Below are positions 18,580 to 31,053 of a DNA stretch of 46,225 bases, one piece after another. A program made the translations under genes and the position numbers. How positions within the stretch are numbered: the first letter of the stretch is position 1; each line of letters starts with the position of its first letter. The DNA lies in assembly GCF_001667735.1 (NCBI RefSeq), contig NZ_LZJN01000144.1, positions 1-46,225 of the forward strand, given 5' to 3'. The notes under the pieces are model-generated. The model saw only the letters and a list, made by a program, of their open reading frames with translations. It was not told the origin of the DNA and ran no database searches. The DNA is from Mycobacterium sp. E183 (lineage in GTDB: Bacteria > Actinomycetota > Actinomycetes > Mycobacteriales > Mycobacteriaceae).

Positions 18580-20028
18580 TCAGCCCCCGTTGCCGCGCAC
18601 GCCCTCTTCGACCTTCTTGCCGAGGTCGGGGTCGACGTTGCGCCAGTACTCGAACACGCGTGACAGCACCGGCTCCTTGACGCCCTTGGAGACGTGACCG
18701 ATGATGTTGTGCGCCAACCGATCTCGGGCCGCATCGTCGAGGACGTCGCGGACCATGGTGCCGGCCTGCCCCCAGTCGTCGTCCTCGGGGTGCAGCGTGT
18801 ACGCGGCGCGGACCATGTCGCCGTCCGCATGCCAGCGCACCTCGGCGGCGCGCGCCGGGTCGGCGAGCGGGCCACCGTACGAGTTGGGCGCGTACACGGG
18901 GTCGGACACGTTCTTGATCCGCATCGCGCCGTCCTTCGAGTAGCTGTTCACCTCGACCTTCGGCGTGTTCACGGGAATCTGCCGGTAGTTGGTCCCCAGG
19001 CGGGCGCGATGCGCGTCGGAGTAGGAGAACCCGCGGGCCTGCAGCATCTTGTCCGGGCTCAGCCCGGTGCCCGGCACGGTGTTGTTCGGTTCGAAGGCCG
19101 CCTGCTCGATCTCGGTGTGGTAATCGGTGACGTTGCGGTTCAGCGTCATCTTGCCGACGTCGATCAACGGGTAGTCGCCGTGCGGCCAGACCTTGGTCAG
19201 GTCGAACGGGTTGAACCGATAATTCCTGGCTTCCTCGTACGGCATGATCTGCATCTTCAGGGTCCAGCTGGGATGGTTCCCGCCCTCGATTGCCTCGTAA
19301 AGGTCGCGCTGGTGGTAGTCGCCGTCCTCGCCTGCCAGCCGGTCCGCGTCCTCCTGGGCCAGGAAGTCGATGCCCTGGTCGGTGATGAAATGGTATTTGA
19401 CCCAGAAGATTTCACCGCCGGCGTTGATCCAGCTGTACGTGTGGCTGCTGTAGCCGTTCATCTGCCGCCACGACTTGGGGATGCCGCGGTCGCCCATCAG
19501 CCAGGTCACCTGGTGCGCGGACTCCGGTGAGAGCGTCCAGAAGTCCCACTGCATGTTGTGGTCGCGCAAATTCGTTGCCTGCATGCGTTTTTGCGACCGG
19601 ATGAAGTGCTGGAACTTCAACGGGTCGCGCATGAAGAAGACCGGGGTGTTGTTGCCGACCAGGTCGAAATTGCCTTCGCTGGTGTAGAACTTCAGCGCGA
19701 AGCCGCGCGGGTCCCGCCAGGTGTCCGGGCTGCCGCGCTCACCGGCGACGGTGGAGAACCGGGCCAGCATCTCGGTCTTGGTGCCCGGCTGGAAGACCGC
19801 GGCCCTCGTGTATTTACTGACGTCGTTGGTGACCTCGAAGGTGCCGAAGGCTCCGCCGCCCTTCGCGTGCGGCTGCCGCTCCGGGATGCGTTCCCGGTTG
19901 AATTGGGCCATCTGCTCGATCAGGTAATGGTCCTGCAGCAGGATCGGGCCGTCGGGACCGATCGTCAACGACTGGTCGTCGCTGGGCGCAGCGATGCCGG
20001 CGTCATTGGTGGTGAAACGCTCCGTCAT
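18580..20028 (-). CDS. katA: Monofunctional haem catalase
   Basis: 482 residues from ATG 20028, with a strong AGAGGAGA ribosome-binding site 7 nt upstream; the longer frame to 20091 is rejected. It decomposes H2O2 to water and O2. The distal His54 lies in [13 protein letters not shown], Asn127 in [11 protein letters not shown], and the proximal haem ligand Tyr336 in [14 protein letters not shown]. The size fits a small-subunit (clade 3) catalase. M. tuberculosis lacks a gene here and relies on KatG, so this is extra relative to that genome. No adjacent Fur- or OxyR-type regulator is visible. The symbol follows the family name only. Confidence 0.93.
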   Translation of the reverse strand: MTERFTTNDAGIAAPSDDQSLTIGPDGPILLQDHYLIEQMAQFNRERIPERQPHAKGGGAFGTFEVTNDVSKYTRAAVFQPGTKTEMLARFSTVAGERGSPDTWRDPRGFALKFYTSEGNFDLVGNNTPVFFMRDPLKFQHFIRSQKRMQATNLRDHNMQWDFWTLSPESAHQVTWLMGDRGIPKSWRQMNGYSSHTYSWINAGGEIFWVKYHFITDQGIDFLAQEDADRLAGEDGDYHQRDLYEAIEGGNHPSWTLKMQIMPYEEARNYRFNPFDLTKVWPHGDYPLIDVGKMTLNRNVTDYHTEIEQAAFEPNNTVPGTGLSPDKMLQARGFSYSDAHRARLGTNYRQIPVNTPKVEVNSYSKDGAMRIKNVSDPVYAPNSYGGPLADPARAAEVRWHADGDMVRAAYTLHPEDDDWGQAGTMVRDVLDDAARDRLAHNIIGHVSKGVKEPVLSRVFEYWRNVDPDLGKKVEEGVRGNGG

Positions 20029-20135
20029 GTCGCTATCTCCTCTTTGCTGGGCTGCCCTTGGATATTGGCGACGAATACCCCTGCGCGCCAATAACTATGC
20101 GCTTTCTCTGGACCGCATCAAGATCGCACCGGTAG

Positions 20136-20561
20136 TTACGGGCGTGGTGCCGGCAGGGCGGGGGTCGGGCTGACAGCACTCGCCGGCGGCTGGCCGGGGC
20201 CGCTTAGGCCGGGTCCGCCGGGTCCACCCGGGCCGGCGGGCGGCATGGGCACGATCAACCCCGGCCCGCCGTAGCCCCACTGGCCGCTCGGACCGGGGCC
20301 CCACGGCCCGTTGCCCGGTCCGGGGCCGCCGCCCGGTCTGAACATCGGGCCGTGGTGATGGTGGCAGTGGTGGTAGTAGCCGTACACGAACGCGCCGACG
20401 AAGAAGACAGTCGAGATGATGAAGACGACGCCGGCCACGATGACCACCCACGCCGCGGCCGTGTAGAGCGCCGGCGGCTTCACGCGCTCCGCGGGTGGAG
20501 GCGCGGGTGCGGTGGTGGCGGCGGGAGTCGGCGGTGGCGTCGGTCCGGGTGTCTCGGTCAT
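20136..20561 (-). CDS. Small single-TM protein with His cluster and Pro/Gly-rich tail
   Basis: 141 residues from ATG 20561 (TTG at 20570 is an alternative). A Pro/Ala/Thr-rich N-tail of about 30 residues is followed by one membrane helix (YTAAAWVVIVAGVVFIISTV), then YHHCHHHHG and a Gly/Pro-rich tail of about 70 residues. The histidine-cysteine cluster directly after the membrane suggests metal binding. It is a paralogue of the next gene upstream; both match the position of Rv3705A/Rv3706c, small proline-rich proteins of unknown function. Confidence 0.75.
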   Translation of the reverse strand: MTETPGPTPPPTPAATTAPAPPPAERVKPPALYTAAAWVVIVAGVVFIISTVFFVGAFVYGYYHHCHHHHGPMFRPGGGPGPGNGPWGPGPSGQWGYGGPGLIVPMPPAGPGGPGGPGLSGPGQPPASAVSPTPALPAPRP

Positions 20562-20716
20562 GCCTTCCAATATGCCCAGGCCCTCACGCGCTTAACAGGT
20601 CCGCCGCGGAAAACTTGCTGTGAATCGACACGGGGCGGCCGGTCGCCGGTGGCGAGACGACGCGCAGCCCGGCGCTCTCGCGAGCACCGGGCTGCTGGTT
20701 GTTCAGTGAGGTTGGG

Positions 20717-21103
20717 CTACGGCGTGCGGGACGGGGCGACCGACGTCGGGATCTGGCTCGGGCCGGGGGCGCCGGGCGTCGCCGCCCCGGGTCCGCCCTG
20801 CTGGATGCCGGCCGGTCCACCCTGCTGGGCACCCGGACCGCCCGGGCCGCCCATGCGGTGGGGGTGCATGAACGCCGCGTGGTGCTTGTGGTGGTGATGG
20901 CCGTGGTGGCCGCCGCGGTGGCCGAGGATGAAGCCGGTGAAGAAGATGACCGCGACGATGAACACGATCCCGGCGACGATGGCGACCCAGGCGGCGAGGT
21001 GGAAGACGCGTGCCGCCCGGTAGGGGGCTGTCGCTGCCGCGGCGGCCGCCGGGGCAGTTGCGGTCGACGACCGCGTGGTGGGGGTTTCAGATGTTTCACT
21101 CAT
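20717..21103 (-). CDS. Small single-TM protein with extended His cluster (paralogue)
   Basis: 128 residues from ATG 21103. Same architecture as the neighbour at 20136-20561: Thr/Ala-rich N-tail, one helix (FHLAAWVAIVAGIVFIVAVI), then HRGGHHGHHHHKHH and a Gly/Pro/Gln-rich tail. The shared AAWV(V/A)IVAG(V/I)VFI core shows a tandem duplication. A 155-bp gap separates the two, so each may have its own promoter. The function is unknown; metal binding or pH sensing at the membrane face is inference. Confidence 0.75.
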   Translation of the reverse strand: MSETSETPTTRSSTATAPAAAAAATAPYRAARVFHLAAWVAIVAGIVFIVAVIFFTGFILGHRGGHHGHHHHKHHAAFMHPHRMGGPGGPGAQQGGPAGIQQGGPGAATPGAPGPSQIPTSVAPSRTP

Positions 21104-21208
21104 GAGACAAATGATGAAGCCGTTAACAATAGTTGCGGCTATGCGTCACTTATGTAGCAGCTATGAGGATGAAAACGCCGCCCATCTGCCAAGACGCCTT
21201 TCTCGGCG

Positions 21209-21589
21209 TCACTCGTCCGGGGTGCCATCAACCAGTTCGGACAGCATGAACCGGTGCCCTTCTGGAGATCGCAGGCCCATCTCGCGCCTGCCCCACGGTT
21301 CGGTCGTGGGAGCTTCGATGACGTCGGCGTGCTGCGCGACGGCGCGGCGGTAGAAGGCGTCGACACCGTCCACCGTGAGGTACGCGAGGTAGCTGTGGTC
21401 GCCCAGCCGGGCAGCCGGCAGGGCGTCGGGGCATCGACCGAGCCGGAACGTCACGGACCCCGCGGCGCAAAACGTCCAATTTCCAGGATCCGGTTCGGTG
21501 ATGTCGCAGCCGAGCACCGACCGAAACCACTCAGCGGTCCCGTCCAGATCGTGCACTGCGAGGACCGGGTCGGCGCTGATGAATTCCAT
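21209..21589 (-). CDS. VOC (glyoxalase/bleomycin-resistance-like) family protein
   Basis: 126 residues from ATG. It has the paired beta-alpha-beta-beta-beta pattern of VOC proteins: PVLAVHDLDGTAEWFRSVLG at the N-terminus and TVDGVDAFYRRAV followed by EPWGRREMGLRSPEGHRFML at the C-terminus, the usual WG..E..F.DPDGH-like motif. Members include dioxygenases, isomerases and drug-binding proteins; the substrate cannot be read here. It lies at the right-hand edge of the conserved block, just before the inserted segment. Confidence 0.85.
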   Translation of the reverse strand: MEFISADPVLAVHDLDGTAEWFRSVLGCDITEPDPGNWTFCAAGSVTFRLGRCPDALPAARLGDHSYLAYLTVDGVDAFYRRAVAQHADVIEAPTTEPWGRREMGLRSPEGHRFMLSELVDGTPDE

Positions 21590-21880
21590 GGAGGCAGTGT
21601 GAACGACGCCGAATCCGGCTCGCCGAGCGCCGCTGTACCGCCAACCTAACGTGCCCTACCCCGGTTTGAGTGCGTTGACCGCGAACCCGTTTCTCGCTTT
21701 TTGGCAAGATAGACGGAAATTGATAGCAATAGTCGACGCAGGTCAGGGGTCTTGATGCTGTTGGCGGCTAACGGGCTGTTCCTGCTTTACTGTGGACGGA
21801 AGCCTCAACGTTCAGGGCTACAGCGGAGCTGCGGATCTGTTGGGCTGGCGGCCACGGCGCCTAGCCTATTCCGCACGACG
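21590..21880. other. Intergenic stretch at left edge of the inserted segment
   Basis: No credible gene is visible in these 291 bases. They hold one copy of the 24-bp repeat (21663-21686), followed by noticeably AT-richer sequence around 21687-21740. On the minus strand the repeat reads FAVNALKPG and then a stop codon, a remnant of a DUF4185 gene end. Confidence 0.6.
21663..21686 (+). repeat. 24-bp direct repeat, left copy (DUF4185 gene-end remnant)
   Basis: It matches 23607-23630 at 22 of 24 positions in the same orientation: GGTTTGAG, three bases with two differences, then GTTGACCGCGAAC. The minus-strand translation is FAVNALKPG-stop, against FAVNPLKP-stop in the intact gene. Similarity stops abruptly at both sides, as expected of an insertion boundary. 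Confidence 0.6.
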
Positions 21881-22204
21881 TCAGGCGTGCTTTCCGGCTT
21901 CCGGGTTCGGATTCTCTTTGGTGCACGAAGGGCCTCCAGACAAGCCATGCCGATGGTCGGCTGCGCGCATTTCACCGACAACCCGCTGCTCGCCCAAGAC
22001 CACCCGGGTCCGGCAGTAAGTACATATCGCGCGGTTGGGCTCGTCCGCGTACAAGAAACCCTCATCAAAAAGATAAGCGCCGTCGTGATCGTCAGGGTTC
22101 GCCGGGTTTTGCTCATGAGGCTTTTCAGAGACCATGAGTCCAATGCTATTCACCCCGCCCTTTCCTGCAGAAAAGCTGTCAGCACTCAGCCGCGCCGCGG
22201 GCAC
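21881..22204 (-). CDS. Small CxxC protein, possible zinc ribbon, unknown function
   Basis: 107 residues from GTG 22204, preceded by GGGAGAGG at 6-nt spacing. A GTG at 22153 and an ATG at 22135 (MVSEKPHEQN) are alternative starts. The protein is acidic and contains ICTYCRTRV plus downstream histidines and GPSCTKEN, so a Cys/His metal site is possible. It lies 29 nt after the stop of the nuclease-like gene on the same strand and is probably co-transcribed with it. Codon use is less GC-biased than in flanking genes. I do not recognise the family. Confidence 0.5.
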   Translation of the reverse strand: MPAARLSADSFSAGKGGVNSIGLMVSEKPHEQNPANPDDHDGAYLFDEGFLYADEPNRAICTYCRTRVVLGEQRVVGEMRAADHRHGLSGGPSCTKENPNPEAGKHA

Positions 22205-22233
22205 CTGACGCCTCTCCCAACGGGATCTTCGCC

Positions 22234-23478
22234 CTACCGCTCGACAGCGCGGAAGGCGAAAGGCAGAAGTACCAACCGGATCTCGCGGCCGGGATCGTCT
22301 TCGGCGTGCATCGTGAACTCGAAATGCTCATCCCCGTCGACCCGCGGACGGCTGCGCTTGTAATTGGGGTGTGCCTCGATCTTGGCGATTGCCTTGTCGA
22401 TGATCGCCGTAACGTCCTGCCTCCGAATGAACAGCAAGATTGCGGCTTTGGTATCCCTCCACACCAGGTAGCGGAACAGCTGGTCGAGCGCATCATCCAT
22501 CGTCTTCGGCCCCGACCACACCTTGCACTCGCCGATGAAAATGTTGCGGTCATCCACCCGTATCAGTATGTCGGTCTTGCCTTCACCGTTGAATAACTCG
22601 CCGCCAGCTCCGCCCTCGAACTGCGAATTCAAGCCCACGAGAAGAATGTCACGAATCTCTTCTTCGTTGAGCTTCGTGACCACAGAAGGCGACCGCTCCA
22701 GCGCATTTCGCTGATTTGCAAGTACGCGCAACGCATCCTGAAAGTCCGCTTCAGCCAAAGCAGGTTCCGGTTTGAACCGCGCACGCGCACCCGAAGGTTC
22801 AGGCCGGCGCGGGGTGACGGCCTTCCGCCTGACGGGAGCCGCAAACCGGTCAGCATCAGCACGATGGTGAACCGGGAAGCCCACATCGGCTTGAAGCTCG
22901 CGCGTTGCCAATAACTCATCGCGCCGCCGCTCCACCATGGTCGGGACTTGTTCACGAATCATCCGATTGTGCACGTCGATCTGCTGTCGAGACCACGCCA
23001 AGTTGCGCTCGATTTCTCGGATTCGGGCCTCGACCGCGGACCGAATTGCCGCACCGTCGGGCAAGGGACCGTCTACTGCCAATCGAATCTCGTGATCTCG
23101 AAGCTGCAACACCTGCGGAGGAACGGGTGAGAAATGGTCGGCCTGCAATGAAAATATGACCCGTGGTCCCACGAACGGCACGACGAATTCAAGCCGGACC
23201 ACGCGGCGCGTCCGGATCTCATCCCAGTCCTTGTATTTCTGCTCGATCTCCGTCGGCTCGAGTTGGTACATCTCGTCGGTGAGCAGCTCGGGGCAATCGA
23301 CTGAGCCCATGTCGACCAAGTAGTCGACGACATCACCGACCGCGACGTTCAGGAGTTCGTCCGGGTTCCAACGATGCAGATGGTCAGCAACTGCTCGAGT
23401 CACCTCTCCTAAGTAATTGGCCAGCATGTTGCCGGGCTGGAACATACGGCCGCCGCCGAACAACGCTTCGCTAGTCAC
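22234..23478 (-). CDS. Putative PD-(D/E)XK-fold nuclease, restriction-like
   Basis: 414 residues from GTG. Residues 1-130 form an alpha/beta domain of unknown type. About 140-200 is a charged helical region that could be a coiled coil (ARIREIERNLAWSRQQIDVHN), and 205-245 is a basic linker. The C-terminal domain at about 250-400 has the PD-(D/E)XK pattern: an acidic helix NEEEIRDILL, then Asp303 in GKTDILIRVDD and Glu317/Lys319 in FIGECKVWSG. This fold occurs in restriction enzymes, repair nucleases and phage-defence effectors. The gene is absent at this locus in M. tuberculosis, is less GC-biased, and sits between direct repeats, so horizontal acquisition is likely. The substrate is unknown and no methyltransferase partner is visible. 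Confidence 0.75.
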   Translation of the reverse strand: MTSEALFGGGRMFQPGNMLANYLGEVTRAVADHLHRWNPDELLNVAVGDVVDYLVDMGSVDCPELLTDEMYQLEPTEIEQKYKDWDEIRTRRVVRLEFVVPFVGPRVIFSLQADHFSPVPPQVLQLRDHEIRLAVDGPLPDGAAIRSAVEARIREIERNLAWSRQQIDVHNRMIREQVPTMVERRRDELLATRELQADVGFPVHHRADADRFAAPVRRKAVTPRRPEPSGARARFKPEPALAEADFQDALRVLANQRNALERSPSVVTKLNEEEIRDILLVGLNSQFEGGAGGELFNGEGKTDILIRVDDRNIFIGECKVWSGPKTMDDALDQLFRYLVWRDTKAAILLFIRRQDVTAIIDKAIAKIEAHPNYKRSRPRVDGDEHFEFTMHAEDDPGREIRLVLLPFAFRAVER

Positions 23479-23602
23479 GCCATAGATGTTTCACGGTCCG
23501 CAACGAAAACAAACCCCCAGGTCCCAAACCCTCCCCGGCGCACGCCGGACACCGATCTACTTCGGACGCACTGCGGACTTAGGTCTGAAATATGGCCTCT
23601 GA

Positions 23603-24742
23603 TCAGGGTTTGAGCGGGTTGACCGCGAACTGGATCACCCGGTAGGGCGCGGCCACACGCGCGCGAGTGTCCCACTGGCTCACGAAGATTCGCAGCTCGT
23701 CGAGTGTGGAACCGGGCGAGATGTAACCGCCGTACGGTTGCGCGAGCCGGTTGTCATACGGGGGCGGCAGGCTCTCCGCCGGATCGGGCCACTCGTCGTG
23801 CTGCACCACCGTGGTGACCGGCGCGTCGCCCAGGGCGGTCGGGTCGTCGGCGACGCGGACCTCCATGTTGCCCGTGACGGCGTTGAAGTAGGACAGCACC
23901 GCCTTTCCGTCGATTTGCCGGACGCACAACTCGCCCACCGCTTCCGGCCACAGCGGCGTGGGCGGCTTGCCCCAGCCGCCGCCCGGCCCGGCCGCCCACC
24001 CCTGCCACCGGGACCGGTCGGTGAACGATTGCGGGGTGGCCCGGTAGAGCACGACGGGGTTCCGGCGGGTGAAGCTGTCGGCCACGATGTACACCCAGCC
24101 GGTCGGCGAGTCCGCGGTGGGAATGGGGTCGTAGTAGCCGCTGATCTGCGTCTGCGAGCCGCCCTGGTAGGACGCGGGCCGGCGCGACCCGGGGATGGTC
24201 TGCCACCCGGCCCGCGCGGGCTCGGCCGTCACGAGCCGGGAGCTTTGCGGTTCCAGGTTTTTCGTCGTCGTCACCATCACGTAGTTGCGCCGGTTGATCT
24301 GCACCACCCCGGCCGGCAGCTGCGAGGCACCCGGCGGGGTCGGATCGGCCAGCAGCGGTTTGCTGACGCCGGTGACGCCGGTGTAGCGCACGCCGGCCGG
24401 ATCGTCGACCGAGGCGGCGTCCACATGCAGCGCCACCGGCGCGTACCAACCACCGAACCCGACGCCCTGGCCGGCGAAGCTGTCGCCGCAGACCTGCAAC
24501 AGTTCGGCGGGGAACTCCACGAACTCACAGAGGTCGGTCGCGCCGATGCCGTAGTCCCCGGTGGGCGTGCCGGTGCCGGCGGTCGGGCCGATCCGCACCA
24601 CCTGGCCGGGCGCCAGCGGCTGCACGATGGGCTCGGGCGCGGGCGCCGGCGGATCGGCGTGGGCGAGCCAAACTCCTTGCGGGGCAATCAAAGCCAATGC
24701 AAGCGAGCACCGCGCGATCAGTCGGGTATGGGCGGTGCTCAC
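23603..24742 (-). CDS. Secreted DUF4185 protein (Rv3707c-like)
   Basis: 379 residues from GTG 24742, 7 nt after the asd stop, so probably the third gene of an ask-asd operon. An N-terminal signal sequence (ARCSLALALIAPQGVWLAHADPP) predicts export. The mature protein has repeated beta-rich segments such as CGDSFAGQGVGFGGWYAPVA, YVMVTTTKN and WVYIVADSFTRRNPVVLYR, fitting the DUF4185 beta-propeller-like family, whose members are often annotated as carbohydrate-active; the activity here is unproven. Its last eight codons (FAVNPLKP) coincide with the right-hand 24-bp repeat, so the 3' end may be the target of the neighbouring insertion. Confidence 0.82.
   Translation of the reverse strand: MSTAHTRLIARCSLALALIAPQGVWLAHADPPAPAPEPIVQPLAPGQVVRIGPTAGTGTPTGDYGIGATDLCEFVEFPAELLQVCGDSFAGQGVGFGGWYAPVALHVDAASVDDPAGVRYTGVTGVSKPLLADPTPPGASQLPAGVVQINRRNYVMVTTTKNLEPQSSRLVTAEPARAGWQTIPGSRRPASYQGGSQTQISGYYDPIPTADSPTGWVYIVADSFTRRNPVVLYRATPQSFTDRSRWQGWAAGPGGGWGKPPTPLWPEAVGELCVRQIDGKAVLSYFNAVTGNMEVRVADDPTALGDAPVTTVVQHDEWPDPAESLPPPYDNRLAQPYGGYISPGSTLDELRIFVSQWDTRARVAAPYRVIQFAVNPLKP
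23607..23630 (+). repeat. 24-bp direct repeat, right copy (3' end of the DUF4185 gene)
   Basis: It encodes, on the minus strand, the final FAVNPLKP of the DUF4185 protein and pairs with 21663-21686 (22 of 24 identical). Together they bracket 1.92 kb containing the nuclease-like and CxxC genes. Confidence 0.6.
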
Positions 24743-24749
24743 CCGCTTC

Positions 24750-27064
<2,315 letters not shown>

Positions 27065-27219
27065 GTTATGTTTCCCGCAATCTTCCCGCCCTTGGGCACG
27101 ATTTAAGTCCACAACAGAATACGTGGCTGCACATAACGGTTTACGCCCCGATGCCGACCACCGCAGCCTGCGGTTTTGGCATGATTTTCGACGATTTTCC
27201 TCCCGGGCGCCAATCGCGG

Positions 27220-29151
<1,932 letters not shown>

Positions 29152-29177
29152 CGCTCGGCGTCGAGGCCGCGGCGACG

Positions 29178-29203
29178 GAGTTGGGCTCGTCCCGGTTCAA
29201 CTC
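29178..29203. terminator. Possible hairpin between convergent leuA and ClC genes
   Basis: GAGTTG and CAACTC (perfect 6 bp) can extend inward with G-U pairs around a short loop. It lies 27 nt after the leuA stop and overlaps the last codons of the convergent gene. Weak without a U-tract. Confidence 0.3.
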
Positions 29204-30834
29204 GCACGCTCGTCGCGTCGATCACCGTCGCGGGCCCACCGGCGAACGATGCTTCGCGGCGGCTTGGGAAAATACGGCACGAGATGCCTCGTCCGTTCCG
29301 TGTCCTCGGTGAGATCGTGCAGCCGGGCGGTCAGCAAGTCCTTCATCAACAAGTGGCCCTGATCGGAACCGTCCGGCGATACCACCCGCAGCGGGCGGCC
29401 ATCCGATTCCGCGAAGACATTCGCGGCATGCCGCAGCGTGGCCTTGCTGCCCACCGTGCCACCCGCCGGGGCGGGTGGCGGCCCGGAGCGCATCACTTCG
29501 GCGACCAGGAACGCCTCCAGCGGGTCGGTCGTGTAATCACGCGTCAGATGCATTCCGCTGCGTGCAATCTTCTCGGTGAGCACCGAGCGGGCGAGCAGCA
29601 ACGCGGATATCGCGTAGGCGGTGATCGTGGCGATGACCACCGGCAGCATCGCCGGCCACGCGCGAGTGAGCTCGAGGGTGAACATGATGGCCGCCAGGGG
29701 AGCCCGCATGATGCCGCAAACGACGGCGGCCAGGCCCAGCATCGCCCAGAATCCCGGATACACGTGCGGAAACCAGTGCCCGATGAAGGCTCCGAGCGCG
29801 CTGCCGATCATGAACACGGGGGCGAATACACCGCCCGATGTTCCCGAACCCAGCGACAGCGCCCAGATCGCGGTTTTCACCACGAGGATGCCCACGATCA
29901 GCGACAGTCCGGCGCGCCCGGTGAGAAGTGCATCGATCACGTTGTAACCGACCCCGAGAGCGCGCGGTTCAATCAGTCCGCCCGCGCCGATGATCAGACC
30001 GCCGATCGCCGGCCACCACATCCAGTGAATGGGTAGGCGCGGGAAGGTGTTTTCGGCCCAGTAGACCAGGTGCGTCACCGAGATGGCGAGCGCAGCGCCG
30101 GCCAGTCCGACGCATACCGCCAAAGCGTCGATGGACCAATGGATTTCAGCTACATGCGCCTCGACCGGGAATACCGGCGCGGTGCCCAGGATGAACAAGC
30201 GCACCACGGTGGCCATCGCTACCGCGCTCGCGACGGGGACCATGCTCCGCGGCCGCCATTCGAAGAGCAGCAATTCGACGGCCAGCAGGATGGATGCCAG
30301 TGGTGCGTTAAAGGTGGCCGCGATGCCCCCGGCGGCGCCGGAGGCCAGCAGGATCTTTCGCTCGTCTGCGGTCAGATGCAGGAATTGAGCGACAACGGAA
30401 CCCATGGCCCCGCCGGTCATCACGATCGGCCCCTCCGCGCCGAACGGGCCGCCGGTACCGATGCTGACGGCCGCCGAGATCGGCTTGAGCACAGCAACTT
30501 TGGGCTCGACGCGGCTGCTGCCGGTGAGAATCACTTCGATGGTCTCAGGCATGCCGTGACCACGTACCTGATCGGATCCGTACCGCGCCATCAGGCCGAT
30601 GACCAAACCGCCGGCTATCGGCGCACCCAGAATCAGCCACCACGGATGGTGGTTTGCCGCCGGCGACACCAGAGCATCCGAAATACGTTGATAAAAAACA
30701 AGATTAGTGACCAAACCGATGAGCTTCAACAGACACCAGGCCACCAGTGCTGACAGGGCGCCGATGACTATCGCGATGCCCGTGATTGGAATTAACCGCC
30801 GATCGACGTTGAAGTCGGCTAACCGTCCACTCAC
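29197..30834 (-). CDS. ClC-family chloride channel/transporter
   Basis: 545 residues from GTG 30834, with GAGGAA as ribosome-binding site. About ten to twelve membrane helices occupy residues 15-430, and a soluble C-terminal tail of about 110 residues may be a reduced CBS-like region. Signature motifs are GHGMPE (92-97), GPFGAEGP with the gating glutamate E134, and GGVFAPVFMIG. The serine of the classical GSGIP motif is replaced by His. The FNAPLA helix reads AVELLL, so the position of the E. coli proton glutamate (E203) is Leu188. This suggests a channel-like or uncoupled transporter. M. tuberculosis has no gene at this place; a different ClC gene exists elsewhere there. Confidence 0.93.
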   Translation of the reverse strand: MSGRLADFNVDRRLIPITGIAIVIGALSALVAWCLLKLIGLVTNLVFYQRISDALVSPAANHHPWWLILGAPIAGGLVIGLMARYGSDQVRGHGMPETIEVILTGSSRVEPKVAVLKPISAAVSIGTGGPFGAEGPIVMTGGAMGSVVAQFLHLTADERKILLASGAAGGIAATFNAPLASILLAVELLLFEWRPRSMVPVASAVAMATVVRLFILGTAPVFPVEAHVAEIHWSIDALAVCVGLAGAALAISVTHLVYWAENTFPRLPIHWMWWPAIGGLIIGAGGLIEPRALGVGYNVIDALLTGRAGLSLIVGILVVKTAIWALSLGSGTSGGVFAPVFMIGSALGAFIGHWFPHVYPGFWAMLGLAAVVCGIMRAPLAAIMFTLELTRAWPAMLPVVIATITAYAISALLLARSVLTEKIARSGMHLTRDYTTDPLEAFLVAEVMRSGPPPAPAGGTVGSKATLRHAANVFAESDGRPLRVVSPDGSDQGHLLMKDLLTARLHDLTEDTERTRHLVPYFPKPPRSIVRRWARDGDRRDERAS

Positions 30835-30899
30835 TACAAAGAATTCCTCACCGATCCGATCGATGCATCAACTCTCGACAGATTCCCCAGAACGCAACT

Positions 30900-30924
30900 C
30901 GCAGGACACGATTCGCGTCCTGCG
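30900..30924 (-). promoter_or_regulatory. Hairpin in the 5' leader of the ClC gene
   Basis: CGCAGGAC (30900-30907) and GTCCTGCG (30917-30924) are perfect 8-bp arms with a 9-nt loop. A TACGAT -10-like element (30937-30942, minus strand) would place this hairpin inside a leader of about 95 nt. It does not resemble the fluoride riboswitch core I remember. It may be an operator or an RNA structure. Confidence 0.35.
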
Positions 30925-31053
30925 GTGATCCGCTGAATCGTAACAACTCCGCGCGCCGTCGGCGTGCTCAACGGCCGAGGCATTGCTGGGAGTTAGGGCT
31001 GAATTCCCTGGCGTCCGCCTGTTAAGCGTCCCGTCAGCGCAGCAGGTCGAGCG

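Noticed and set aside
21752..22363. 203-codon plus-strand ORF in the inserted segment
   Set aside because: It is antisense to the CxxC and nuclease genes, and its composition (Arg/Ser-rich) looks like a shadow frame.
30835..31053. Fluoride riboswitch before the ClC gene
   Set aside because: The remembered conserved core is not found on the relevant strand; only a simple hairpin is present.
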